DNA of 54,529 nucleotides from Prevotella sp. (GTDB lineage Bacteria; Bacteroidota; Bacteroidia; Bacteroidales; Bacteroidaceae): NCBI GenBank assembly GCA_017934525.1, contig JAGBJJ010000039.1, positions 1 to 54,529 of the forward strand, read 5' to 3'. Shown piece by piece: positions 32,383 to 40,914 of this stretch (position 1 is its first letter; each line of letters starts with the position of its first letter). The notes under the pieces were generated by a model. It saw only the letters and a program-made list of their open reading frames with translations, ran no database searches and was not told where the DNA came from. The position numbers and the translations under genes were made by a program.

Positions 32383-35300
32383 ACTGCAGGCGTCCGCCGG
32401 CGATGATGTCGCGGTGGTCTATCTGCATGGCGGGCAGGGGCTGACCGTTCAGCAACGGACGGTCAGCCTCGCCCGCTTCTGTTTTCTCTATGACGAAGGT
32501 GCGGCCGCCGGGCTGGTTGAGCACGATGCGGCGGAAGGCCGGGGCGCCCAGCACATAGCTGGTGGTGGCAGGGCAGACGGGGTAGAAGCCCATCATGGCA
32601 AACACCTGCCAGGCCGACATCTGGCCTGCATCGTCGTTGCCCGAGAGGCCGCCCGGCGTGTCGTTGTATTCCGTCTGTAGGATATGGCTTACCCAGTGGC
32701 GTGTCTTCTCCGGCTCGCCGGCCATTGAGAAGAGCCACGCCACCTGATGGCAGGGCTCGTTGCCGTGCCAGTAGCGGCCGCAGGTGAACATCGAGTCGAG
32801 CTTTGCCACGAAAGCCTCGCGGCCGCCCATCAGCGCGGTGAGACCGTCGACGTCGTGAGGCACATACCACGTGTAGTGGCATGTGGCGCCCTCAGTGATG
32901 TAAGGCTTGCGGTGCACCAGGTCGCGGTTCATCTCCCATCGTCCGTCGGCATGTCGTCCGTCGGCATAGCCCGTCGTGGGATTAATCACGTTGCGCCAAT
33001 TGCCAGAGCGGGCTGTCAGCAGGCGGTAGTCGTCGGTCTTGCCTAAGGCTTTCGCCATTTGGGCCACGCAGAAGTCGTCGTAGGCATATTCCAGCGTGCG
33101 CGAAGTCTGCTCATGGGTATGGAAGGCTTCCATCACCGAGTCTTCCAGAGGGATATAGCCGTACTTCAGATACGAGGCCAGGGCGCGGCGTCCCATGCCG
33201 TTCTTATAATCCTCGAAGTTTTTTGGCGATTCCATCGCATTTTTCCGCATAGCCTCATAAGCTTTATCAGCATCAAAGCCTGTGATGCCTTTCACGTAGG
33301 CGTCGGCCAGCACCGATGCGCAGTGGTCGCCAATCATGGCTGCCGTGTAGCTGTTCCAGCAGGGGAAGATGGGTAGCCAGCCGCCCTCCTCATACATGGT
33401 GACGAGCGACTGCATCATCTCGCCCGCCGTGGTGGGCACGATGATGTTGTAGAGTGGGTGCAGGGCGCGGTAGGTGTCCCACATGGAGAAGTCGCCGTAG
33501 TGCTTTCGGGGGGCTCCGGGCTTTCCGGGTTTTCCGGGCTCTCCGGGTTTTCCGGGTTTTCCGGGTTTTCCGGGTTTTCCGGGCTCTCCGGGCTTTCCGG
33601 GTTCTCCGGGCTCTCCGGGTTTTCCGGGGCTCCCGGCAAATGGCGGGTAGCTGCCGTCGGCGTCGCTCATTTCGCGCGGCAAAAACGAGGCGCGGTATAG
33701 GGCTCCGTAAAACTGGTTCACGCGTAGCGTGTCGGTATCCTCCACGTCGATGGTATGCAGACGCTGGGTCCAGAGCTCGATGTTCTGCCGCATCATCTGC
33801 TCGAAACTCATGTCAGCCTGCAGATTCTTTAGCGCTCCCTCTTTGCCGGTGAATGAGGTGGCGGCACGCACCTCGATAGACCGCCCCTTGCGCCCGTTGA
33901 AGGTGAGGCAGACGGCCTGCCCTGACGTGCTCAGACGAGCTGTCTCATCGGTATACTTCAAGATGAGATGTCCGCTGAAGCCGGCCCGCTCGCCCCATCC
34001 CTGATAGATGCGGTGAACGGGATTGCAGGCGTAGACGATGTGGCGGTCGGCATCGATGCTGACGCTGCCCTCTTGCTCGTCGCTGTTGCTGACAACCACG
34101 ATGTGCACAGGCCCGTCGTGTAGCGGTGTCACGCGGATGATGGCCGAATGACTCAGCGCGGTGAGCTCGGTGAAGAGCTGCTCGTCAGGCAGGCTGACGG
34201 CGTAGTAGTAGGGGTGTGATGTTTCCTGACTGTGGCTGAAGCGCGTGGCGCGCTCTTCGGCATCCCATCTCATTGCACCACCCAGCGTGGCAATGGTGAA
34301 CGAGCCGTAGTCCTGGGTGCAGCCACCCACGAGCCAGTGGCTGGCACGCAGACCTTGGAAAAGCGAGTCGGTGTAGTAAAAAGGTGCCACGCACTTCTTC
34401 TCAGTGTCGCGCGTCTGCGGTGTCCAGAACGTCTGTCCGTTGGGCACCAGCACAGCGGGCAGTGTCTGTCCGTGTTCTTCCGACCCCTTTCCGAAGAGTC
34501 CTGCGGTGCGGGTGTTGGCAGGCGCCGTACCTACCATCGTGTTGAGTGCCGCCAGTTGGCGGAGGTGCTCAAGCTGGTGCAGGCGGCTGTGCATGCGCTG
34601 CTTCAGCTGTTCCCACGGTTCGAAGTCGCGCAGCAGTTGCTCGTTGTGCATCACGGCTACGTGAACCTCGCCCTGCGCGTTGCGGGCGAAGATGAGCTGC
34701 ACATTGGCAGCCATTGGCAGCAGGTCTTCCATCAGGTCGTGGCCAGTGGTCAGTCCCATCAGCGTCAGCAGACGGAAGAGTGCGGTGTCGTGGCCGAAGC
34801 GCAGCGACGCGCCGTGGCCGCCGCAGGCAATCATCTCGTCGGCTTCCTGTTCGATATTCTGCCAGAGCGGCACCGACGAGCGTGCGCCGATGCCTTCGGA
34901 GAGCGGCGTGGGGCCGTTCACCAGGTTCATGCGCTCGTTGTTGGCGTCGTGGACAGCCTGCATCTCCTCGGGGGTGAACCAATGCCAGAGACTGACGTCG
35001 AGCGGCACGTCTTGCATGTCGCTGGCTATGGTGTGCAGCTCGGAGAGCAGCTGCAGGGGCTGCTGCACCTTGCCGGGGTCTTTGAAGAACTGGGCGATGA
35101 AACGGTCGGGGACTATGTCGGCTTGACGCCTGATGCGGGCAGAGAGGTCTTTCAGTTCAGCCGACTCATGGTTGAGGTAGCTCATGTGGCGGGCGTCGGT
35201 CTCAGGAGTCACCCTCAGTGCGGGGCATAGCTTCTGCAGTTCGTCGCAGAAGGCCAGCATCGAGGCACGGCAGCGGGCCACGGTGCTCGAACGTGCCGAT

Positions 35301-35719
35301 ATTCTTGTGTCGGCTCCGGCGAACACCCTCGGGAACTGCTCCACCATGCGGCGTGCTATGCCGCGGTGCTGGCTGGCGCCTAGCGGTGTCAGCTGTCCGG
35401 CATTGCCGTCGGCGTCTTTCACTATCTTGCGCAAAGTCTTCTTCAGCCGGCGACCTGCTTTCGTCAGGTTTTTGTCATCGTCGAACTGTACCATCACCCA
35501 GTCGTAGCGGTGCTGGTCAGGCAGCCACCGGGAGCCGTGTCGCCCGTAGTGAGAGATGTAGAAAACGTCGAATCCATCGGGGATGTGAACATTTTGTGAA
35601 CTCTCTACGGGGTAGGCATAGTAGACGCCGCCGCTGCGCTCGGGCGACCACGACTGTGCGCGCATCAGGCTTGCCATCAGCAGGCAGGCAGAAATGATGG
35701 TGAGCGTTATTTTTCTCAT
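32378..35719 (-). CDS. Histidine acid phosphatase - GH92 alpha-mannosidase fusion
   Basis: The 1113-residue protein has a signal peptide ([21 protein letters not shown]). An N-terminal histidine-phosphatase domain (about 23-400) carries [11 protein letters not shown] with the RHG at 60-62 and a [11 protein letters not shown] segment with His310-Asp311. Residues about 425-1113 are a GH92 domain: [55 protein letters not shown] and [22 protein letters not shown]92 enzymes are calcium-dependent exo-alpha-mannosidases. Histidine phosphatases remove phosphomonoesters, as in phytases and MINPP. The fusion suggests coupled removal of phosphate and mannose. A Gly-Xaa-Yaa tract (about 697-738) sits just before the catalytic FSMWDTYRA loop. 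The gene follows the other GH92 by 16 bp. Confidence 0.9.
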   Translation of the reverse strand: MRKITLTIISACLLMASLMRAQSWSPERSGGVYYAYPVESSQNVHIPDGFDVFYISHYGRHGSRWLPDQHRYDWVMVQFDDDKNLTKAGRRLKKTLRKIVKDADGNAGQLTPLGASQHRGIARRMVEQFPRVFAGADTRISARSSTVARCRASMLAFCDELQKLCPALRVTPETDARHMSYLNHESAELKDLSARIRRQADIVPDRFIAQFFKDPGKVQQPLQLLSELHTIASDMQDVPLDVSLWHWFTPEEMQAVHDANNERMNLVNGPTPLSEGIGARSSVPLWQNIEQEADEMIACGGHGASLRFGHDTALFRLLTLMGLTTGHDLMEDLLPMAANVQLIFARNAQGEVHVAVMHNEQLLRDFEPWEQLKQRMHSRLHQLEHLRQLAALNTMVGTAPANTRTAGLFGKGSEEHGQTLPAVLVPNGQTFWTPQTRDTEKKCVAPFYYTDSLFQGLRASHWLVGGCTQDYGSFTIATLGGAMRWDAEERATRFSHSQETSHPYYYAVSLPDEQLFTELTALSHSAIIRVTPLHDGPVHIVVVSNSDEQEGSVSIDADRHIVYACNPVHRIYQGWGERAGFSGHLILKYTDETARLSTSGQAVCLTFNGRKGRSIEVRAATSFTGKEGALKNLQADMSFEQMMRQNIELWTQRLHTIDVEDTDTLRVNQFYGALYRASFLPREMSDADGSYPPFAGSPGKPGEPGEPGKPGEPGKPGKPGKPGKPGEPGKPGKPGAPRKHYGDFSMWDTYRALHPLYNIIVPTTAGEMMQSLVTMYEEGGWLPIFPCWNSYTAAMIGDHCASVLADAYVKGITGFDADKAYEAMRKNAMESPKNFEDYKNGMGRRALASYLKYGYIPLEDSVMEAFHTHEQTSRTLEYAYDDFCVAQMAKALGKTDDYRLLTARSGNWRNVINPTTGYADGRHADGRWEMNRDLVHRKPYITEGATCHYTWYVPHDVDGLTALMGGREAFVAKLDSMFTCGRYWHGNEPCHQVAWLFSMAGEPEKTRHWVSHILQTEYNDTPGGLSGNDDAGQMSAWQVFAMMGFYPVCPATTSYVLGAPAFRRIVLNQPGGRTFVIEKTEAGEADRPLLNGQPLPAMQIDHRDIIAGGRLQF
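33506..33631 (-). repeat. 9-nt minisatellite encoding a collagen-like Gly-Xaa-Yaa tract
   Basis: The coding strand repeats CCCGGAAAA-type 9-mers about 14 times, giving [11 protein letters not shown] with Gly at every third residue. The sequence is in frame, and the unit length is a multiple of three, so gain or loss of units would not shift the frame. It is embedded in the GH92 domain rather than at a domain boundary. Confidence 0.85.
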
Positions 35720-35735
35720 ATTTGCATGGTTCCTT

Positions 35736-38411
35736 TTATTCGTTTTCCTGTTGTATGGTCCAGTCGATGCCGAGCGGGTTGTGGCTCATCTTGAGAACCA
35801 AGGGCAGCGGGGCGGTTTTGCTGAGCCACATCTCGGTGCGGCTTTGTTCGGCACGCACATGAATGGCCGTGGACGTCTCGCCGATGGTGTGCCATGTGAT
35901 GCCCTCGTAGGTGGTGTGCTTCGTCTGGCAAAGCTCTGTGAAGGCACGCTGCGAGATGAAGCAGAAAGTGCCGCGGGCATCGTGGTGGACGGTGCCGTCA
36001 ACTTGTGGGCTAAGCCAGCAGAAGTGGTCGGCCGACTCAGCCTCGTGGCGCGGAATCATATAGATGGTTTGTTTACACTGCACGACGAGCGTGTCGCCCT
36101 GCCAGCCGTAAGCGAAGGGCCATGTGCGCTGTTGGCGGTTGAGGGTGAAATGAATATCAACAGACTCAACGCCGGCCTCGCCCATAACCCCTCTCCAAAG
36201 GGAGCGGGGCGCATTCTCTCCCTGAGTTTTCACACCCTTTTCTCCCTTTGTAGAGGGGTGGCGGTTGAGGCTTCTAATACACAAATCCCCTCCTTGCATC
36301 AGCTGCTGGTGGGTGATGTGTGCGTCGCTGAGGGGCTGGCCGTTGAAGGTGGCGCTTTTGAAGTCTTGCCCCTTACCTTTGTTATATATGCGTAGACGGT
36401 TGCCGTTAGGTAGTGTGAGTGTCGCTTCCTGTACCATCGGCACGTTGACCAGATAGTCGGCCGTGCCGGCAAGCGGGTAGAGGCCCATCATGTGGAAAGC
36501 CAGCCAGCTGGACATGGCGCCGCTGTCGTCGTTGCCGGGCAGGCCGTCGGGACCGTCGGTGTAGTGGTCGCTGATGATTTGGTGGACGCGTTGCGTGCTC
36601 AGGTCGGGACGCCCTATCCAATGGTAGAGACAGGGCGATAGAAACGACGGCTCGTTCTGCACGTTGTAGTAGCCTTTCTCGAAGAAGAGGTCGAGGCGCT
36701 GGCGGAAAGCCTCTGGTCCGCCACAGGCCTCGATGAGGCCGTCGACGTCGTGTGGTATGCTGAGTGAGTATTCCTCGCTCGTGGCTTCGTAGAAGAACGT
36801 CGACCACCAGGGCACATACCACGGTGCCACCTTTGTGGTGGGGGTGTAGGGGATGACATGCGTTGAGAGTTGGGATTTAAGGGCAGAACGGTTGCCCCAA
36901 GGCACGCTGTCGAGCCACTGGCCCTGCTCATCGCGCGGAAGAATGAAGCCGCGCATGCCGTCATATTCGTAGTCGGCGCGCCAGAGGTTGCGCCAGTTGC
37001 GGCTGCGCTGCATGTATTTTTCGGCGATTTCATCGTAACCCAGGCCACGTGCCACCTGTGCGATGCACCAGTCGCAGAAGGCATATTCCACGGTGCGTGT
37101 GCCGGCGCGGTCTATGCCGTAGGGCACATAGCCCAGTCGCTTATACTCTGTCAGTCCGCCGCGGCCGTGCTTCTCGTGGTCGGCGCCGGGGTCCTGTTCG
37201 CCGTCCTTCAGCATGGCCTCAAGCGCCAGTTCGTAGTCGATACCCTCCAGATGTTTCGCAAAGGCGTCGGCAATGACAATGTCGGCGCAGGAACCGCCCT
37301 GCGTGCGGCCGTTGCAGTCGCCGCTGCGCGCATCGGGCAGATAGCCCTCACGCCGGTAGATGTTGAGCAGCGAGTTGACGATGGCCGTCTCGCGCTCGGG
37401 CCAGAGCAGGGTGATAAGGGGCGACGAGGTGCGATAGGTGTCCCAGATGGCATAATAGTCATCGTAGTAGGGCGTCTCCGTCCATTTCGGGTTCTCGCAC
37501 GGACGGTTGGGGCTCACCGCCGACTTGTCTACAGGCATGAGCATGGTGTGATAGAGAGCGGTGTAGAACATGCGCTTCTGTGCTTCGGTGCCCTCAATCT
37601 GCACCTTGCCGAGCAGCTGCTGCCACGCTTCGCGCAAACGAGATAGCTGGACATCGAAACTGACGTCGTCGATGTTGCGCCGGGCCTGCATGGTGCTGAC
37701 GTATGATATGCCTACCCTGACGTTTACCAGCGTGTCGTGGAAGTGGAGCAGAGTTGTGGCTCCATCGGCGTCGGCGCTGAATGGCGAGTCGGTCAGGAGC
37801 GCGAAATAGACGGTGTAAGCCTCGCCGTTGTTCCACCCGCCGCGCACGCGACTGTAGCCTCTCACCTCACGGTCGCTCACCAGCTCCACCTCGGCGCCCA
37901 CCAGCTGCTGCCGTTCGCGCAGGTCGGGCACGCTGTCTTTGCCGAGGAAGTGGGTGGCATCCACAAAGAGAAACCCTTTGGCGGGGTAGTGGAAACGATA
38001 GAACGCGCAGCGCTCTGCGGCCGTAATCTCCGTGCGTATGCCGCTCTCGAAGGTTGTGCTGTAGTAGCCCAGGGCTACGGTCTCCTCCTGTCGGCGCTGC
38101 GGGACTCCCTTCTCTGCGGGCGACGGGATGGGAGCGAGGAGTATGTTGCCGTATTTCTGTCCGCCACCAGTACCGCTGACGTGCGTCTGCGAGAATCCGC
38201 TGACACCCTCGGGCATCGGCGCCCACCCGGCATTAGGCAGCACCCCGCAGTCGGGGCCCGGTTTCGCCATGCCAAAGGGCATGCAAGGTCCTGGGAACGT
38301 GCGCCCTACGCCTACCGAACCGATGCGCGGGTCGACGTATTGCCATGCCTGCGCGCTGGCTGCCAAAAAAGCTATGAATGAAATGATGATAGATAGCGAG
38401 AATCGTTTCAT
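35736..38411 (-). CDS. GH92 family alpha-mannosidase with C-terminal extension
   Basis: I chose the start at 38411 (MKRFSLSIIISFIAFLAASAQA), giving 891 residues; the longer frame starts beyond a TACCTTTG promoter. The GH92 N-terminal domain starts VDPRIGSVGVGRTFPGPCMPFGM across two short runs, then GFSQTHVSGTG. The catalytic part has YAIWDTYRTSSPL, IPHDVDGLIEACGG, QNEPSFLSPCLYHWIG and GLPGNDDSGAMSSWLAFHMMG. An exo-alpha-mannosidase is expected. The usual GH92 end (residue about 710) is followed by an inverted-repeat-coded insert (about 718-742) and a further 145-residue beta-rich region that I cannot place. It is downstream of the phosphodiesterase gene and 16 bp before the phosphatase-GH92 gene. 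Confidence 0.9.
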   Translation of the reverse strand: MKRFSLSIIISFIAFLAASAQAWQYVDPRIGSVGVGRTFPGPCMPFGMAKPGPDCGVLPNAGWAPMPEGVSGFSQTHVSGTGGGQKYGNILLAPIPSPAEKGVPQRRQEETVALGYYSTTFESGIRTEITAAERCAFYRFHYPAKGFLFVDATHFLGKDSVPDLRERQQLVGAEVELVSDREVRGYSRVRGGWNNGEAYTVYFALLTDSPFSADADGATTLLHFHDTLVNVRVGISYVSTMQARRNIDDVSFDVQLSRLREAWQQLLGKVQIEGTEAQKRMFYTALYHTMLMPVDKSAVSPNRPCENPKWTETPYYDDYYAIWDTYRTSSPLITLLWPERETAIVNSLLNIYRREGYLPDARSGDCNGRTQGGSCADIVIADAFAKHLEGIDYELALEAMLKDGEQDPGADHEKHGRGGLTEYKRLGYVPYGIDRAGTRTVEYAFCDWCIAQVARGLGYDEIAEKYMQRSRNWRNLWRADYEYDGMRGFILPRDEQGQWLDSVPWGNRSALKSQLSTHVIPYTPTTKVAPWYVPWWSTFFYEATSEEYSLSIPHDVDGLIEACGGPEAFRQRLDLFFEKGYYNVQNEPSFLSPCLYHWIGRPDLSTQRVHQIISDHYTDGPDGLPGNDDSGAMSSWLAFHMMGLYPLAGTADYLVNVPMVQEATLTLPNGNRLRIYNKGKGQDFKSATFNGQPLSDAHITHQQLMQGGDLCIRSLNRHPSTKGEKGVKTQGENAPRSLWRGVMGEAGVESVDIHFTLNRQQRTWPFAYGWQGDTLVVQCKQTIYMIPRHEAESADHFCWLSPQVDGTVHHDARGTFCFISQRAFTELCQTKHTTYEGITWHTIGETSTAIHVRAEQSRTEMWLSKTAPLPLVLKMSHNPLGIDWTIQQENE
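36188..36258. repeat. In-frame inverted-repeat element inside the GH92 gene
   Basis: CCCCTCTCCAAAGGGAG (36188-36204) and CTCCCTTTGTAGAGGGG (36242-36258) are reverse complements at 16 of 17 positions, with a 37-bp spacer. The element is translated without a stop as a Lys/Gly-rich insert at the end of the GH92 catalytic domain. It resembles a miniature palindromic repeat inserted in coding sequence. Confidence 0.7.
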
Positions 38412-38415
38412 GCCA

Positions 38416-38423
38416 CAAAGGTA
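38416..38423 (-). promoter_or_regulatory. -7 promoter box of the GH92 pair
   Basis: The minus strand reads TACCTTTG, ending 5 bp before the start at 38411. The two GH92 genes may thus be transcribed alone as well as from the SusCD promoter, with a nearly leaderless message. Confidence 0.5.
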
Positions 38424-38491
38424 CAAAAAAATAAAGAACAGACAAAGATATCCGTTCTTTATTTTGTTGCAGTCAGGCTGCATCATTATGG

Positions 38492-39271
38492 TCAGCGCGT
38501 CTTGAGCAGTGGCAGAAAAGCTTCAGGCCGGTCGAGATTGACCATGTCGGCTTTCTTCTTGATGACGAGCGCGAACTGTGAAGTATCGTCTTCCTGGCAG
38601 GCCGCCATGACGCGTATGCCGTGGCGATGGCAGTAGCGGCGGAAGTGGCGTGTAATCTTGTCGGGCGCAATCTCCACATAAGAGGGCGTGCAGACCGACT
38701 GCCAGTACTTCAGTCGCTTGATGTCGGATGCATTCACCTTGATTTTCATCTCTGGCGCCAGGCGGATAAACTCGCGCAGCATCTGCTCATCGGCAAACCA
38801 GAAGAAACTTTTGTCGGCAAAGCCCTTCTCTCTCACCAGTTGGATGAGCGTCACGACGGGGGTGCCTCGCTTCACGTCGAAGAACACCTTGGCCTTGCCT
38901 TGCAGAGAGTCGAGCATTTCAGCGATTGTGGGTACGTGTAAGCCGGCAAACTGCGGGCCGAACCAACTGCCTGCGTCAAGCCGACTGACGTCATGGGCGA
39001 GCATGTCTGCCAGCCGCCCGGTACCGTTGGTGGTGCGGTCGAGCGTCTCGTCGTGCAGGTTGAAGAGCACGCCGTCCTTCGACGGTCTGACGTCGACCTC
39101 CACCCATGTAGCTCCGTACTCCAGAGCCGCATAGGCCGATGCCACCGTGTTCTCAGGTGCCAGTGCGTTAGCGCCGCGGTGTACCACTATCTCAGGTAGC
39201 ATTTGGGCAGCCATGTTGGTGGCTGCCCAAATACATAGAGTCGATAGTATGAATCGGAGATTAGTAACCAT
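38492..39271 (-). CDS. Secreted glycerophosphodiester phosphodiesterase (GDPD family)
   Basis: The 259-residue protein has a signal peptide (RFILSTLCIWAATNMAAQ). The GDPD barrel motifs are clear: VVHRGANALAPENT with the catalytic His, YGATWVEVDV with the metal-binding Glu and Asp, and NLHDETLDRTTNGTG with the second His. KVFFDVKRGTP corresponds to the third metal-site strand. It hydrolyses glycerophosphodiesters or similar phosphodiesters in the periplasm. Its start overlaps the SusD stop by 11 bp, so it is co-translated with the SusCD pair. This is unusual company for a GDPD and points to a phosphodiester in the glycan used by this locus. Confidence 0.93.
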   Translation of the reverse strand: MVTNLRFILSTLCIWAATNMAAQMLPEIVVHRGANALAPENTVASAYAALEYGATWVEVDVRPSKDGVLFNLHDETLDRTTNGTGRLADMLAHDVSRLDAGSWFGPQFAGLHVPTIAEMLDSLQGKAKVFFDVKRGTPVVTLIQLVREKGFADKSFFWFADEQMLREFIRLAPEMKIKVNASDIKRLKYWQSVCTPSYVEIAPDKITRHFRRYCHRHGIRVMAACQEDDTSQFALVIKKKADMVNLDRPEAFLPLLKTR

Positions 39272-40895
39272 TGTTCTGCTTCCACTTCGGGTTCAGATCG
39301 AGTTCTTCCTTCTTGATGGGGAAGACGCGACGCGTCTTGTCGAAGTTGGCCGTGGGGAAGTCCTTGTAGTGGGGGAAGTATTCATCCTCGAAGTGTCCGA
39401 AGCGAATCATGTCGGTGCGGCGCATGTTCTCATCGAAGAACTCGCGACCACGCTCGTCATAGATTTCCTCAAGCGACGGATTGTGGTCGATGACAGGAGC
39501 ATTGACATAGCTGCGAATCTGGTTGAACAGGTTCTGAGCCTCATTGCCGCTGGCATTCTGGCGGACCAGAGCCTCGGCCTTCATCAGCAGCACATCGGCA
39601 TAGCGCATGAGGGGCACGTCGTTCGACTGGTTACGGCCATTGCGATAGTCGCTGTTCCACACAAACCACTTGACAGAGCGGAAGCCCTGGCGCCAGCCCT
39701 CGAGGTTGTCGCCAACGTTGATGGTGAAGTCCTTCTCAACAAGCTTGATATCCTTGTTCAGGATGAGGGCGTTGCCCTCCTTGTCGAAGGCCACCTGCTT
39801 GGTGGGCAGCAGCGTCTCCTTGTCGTATACATAGACCACACCGTCGTTCTGGCAGTTGTTGTTGCCCAGAATCATCATGTTGCGCTCATCGCCCTTCAGG
39901 TTGAACTTGCTGGCAAACTCAGGTGTGACGGCGATATAACCGCCACCCGAGTTCGACAATTTCTCACCATAGTAGCTGGGGTCGAGGTTCTTGATGTCCT
40001 TGTAGTTGTGCGAACGTCCATACTGCATGCCCGTAGCTTCAGTGGTGTGATAGGGCATCACATAGATGAAGTCTTTGATGGTACCGTTGTTGAAGCGCTC
40101 AGTGTTGTCGGGAGCGAACTTGAAACGATAGGCATCGGGACCCAGCTCGAACTTACCGCTCTTGATGATCTCATCGCAGACGGCAACACAGTCGGCCAGC
40201 TTCTCGTTGGTAGCCGTGGCGGCATCGTAGTTCTCCACACCATTGGCCATATAGACAGGCCAGTTGATATAGAGCTTAGCCAGCAAGGTTTGAGCCATAT
40301 ACTTGTTGGGCTTGCCGTAATTGTCGCCACCTACCTCAGTGGGCAGCAGGGGAATAATGGCCTTGAGCTCACTTTCAATCCAGCGTGCCACGTCTGCACG
40401 AGGCTGTCGCTCTTTTATGTCAATGTCGTTTCGCGAATTATCCACGATGGGTACGTCGCCCCAGCAATCCATCATCACAAAAGTGAAATAAGCACGCATA
40501 GCGCGGGCCATAGCCGTCTTTGCCTCGTCAGTGGAGTTGTCAATGACTTCGTTGGCTTTTACCACGCCTGAGCCTAACACGCTCATCCAGTCGATAGAGG
40601 CGTCCTCATAGGTGAAGTTGTGCAGGCTGGGGTGAGCATAGGCACCGTTGTCATACCAGTTATTACCATAGGCCACCGAGGTGAATTCGTCACTCGAGAG
40701 TGCCATAGCTTCCATGTAGCGGCGGCCGATGCAGTCGCGCATCTGGAAATAGATACCAGCGAGTTGTGCCTCAAGTGCTTCTTCTGTGTTGGGATATGTG
40801 GTGTACTGCGACTCCACGGGCACATCGAGGTCTGTGCAGCTTGCAGTGAGGCCTATGAGACCTGCTGCGAGAAATAATTTAATATTGTGTTTCAT
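39261..40895 (-). CDS. SusD/RagB-like surface glycan-binding lipoprotein
   Basis: The 544-residue product has a lipobox (LIGLTASC) and TPR-like SusD features: NTEEALEAQLAGIYFQMRD near the N-terminus, KANEVIDNSTDEAKTAMARAMRAYFTFVMMDCWGDVPIV in the middle, and EEIYDERGREFFDENMRRTDMIRFG with the YPIPxxEL-like FPIKKEELDLNP close to the C-terminus. Such lipoproteins cap the SusC barrel and bind the glycan. It follows SusC by 19 bp and overlaps the phosphodiesterase gene. The pair is thus the import system of the mannosidase/phosphatase locus. Confidence 0.93.
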   Translation of the reverse strand: MKHNIKLFLAAGLIGLTASCTDLDVPVESQYTTYPNTEEALEAQLAGIYFQMRDCIGRRYMEAMALSSDEFTSVAYGNNWYDNGAYAHPSLHNFTYEDASIDWMSVLGSGVVKANEVIDNSTDEAKTAMARAMRAYFTFVMMDCWGDVPIVDNSRNDIDIKERQPRADVARWIESELKAIIPLLPTEVGGDNYGKPNKYMAQTLLAKLYINWPVYMANGVENYDAATATNEKLADCVAVCDEIIKSGKFELGPDAYRFKFAPDNTERFNNGTIKDFIYVMPYHTTEATGMQYGRSHNYKDIKNLDPSYYGEKLSNSGGGYIAVTPEFASKFNLKGDERNMMILGNNNCQNDGVVYVYDKETLLPTKQVAFDKEGNALILNKDIKLVEKDFTINVGDNLEGWRQGFRSVKWFVWNSDYRNGRNQSNDVPLMRYADVLLMKAEALVRQNASGNEAQNLFNQIRSYVNAPVIDHNPSLEEIYDERGREFFDENMRRTDMIRFGHFEDEYFPHYKDFPTANFDKTRRVFPIKKEELDLNPKWKQNNGY

Positions 40896-40914
40896 ATTTC
40901 CTAAAAGTTCTAAG

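Noticed and set aside
33506-33631. CRISPR array
   Set aside because: The units are 9 nt with no spacers, the sequence is in frame within a gene, and no cas gene is near.
33454-33852. Long plus-strand frames through the minisatellite (Arg/Phe- or Gly/Phe/Ser-rich repeats)
   Set aside because: They are antisense to the GH92 fusion gene, have no signal peptide or start context, and exist because the 9-nt repeat is open in several frames.
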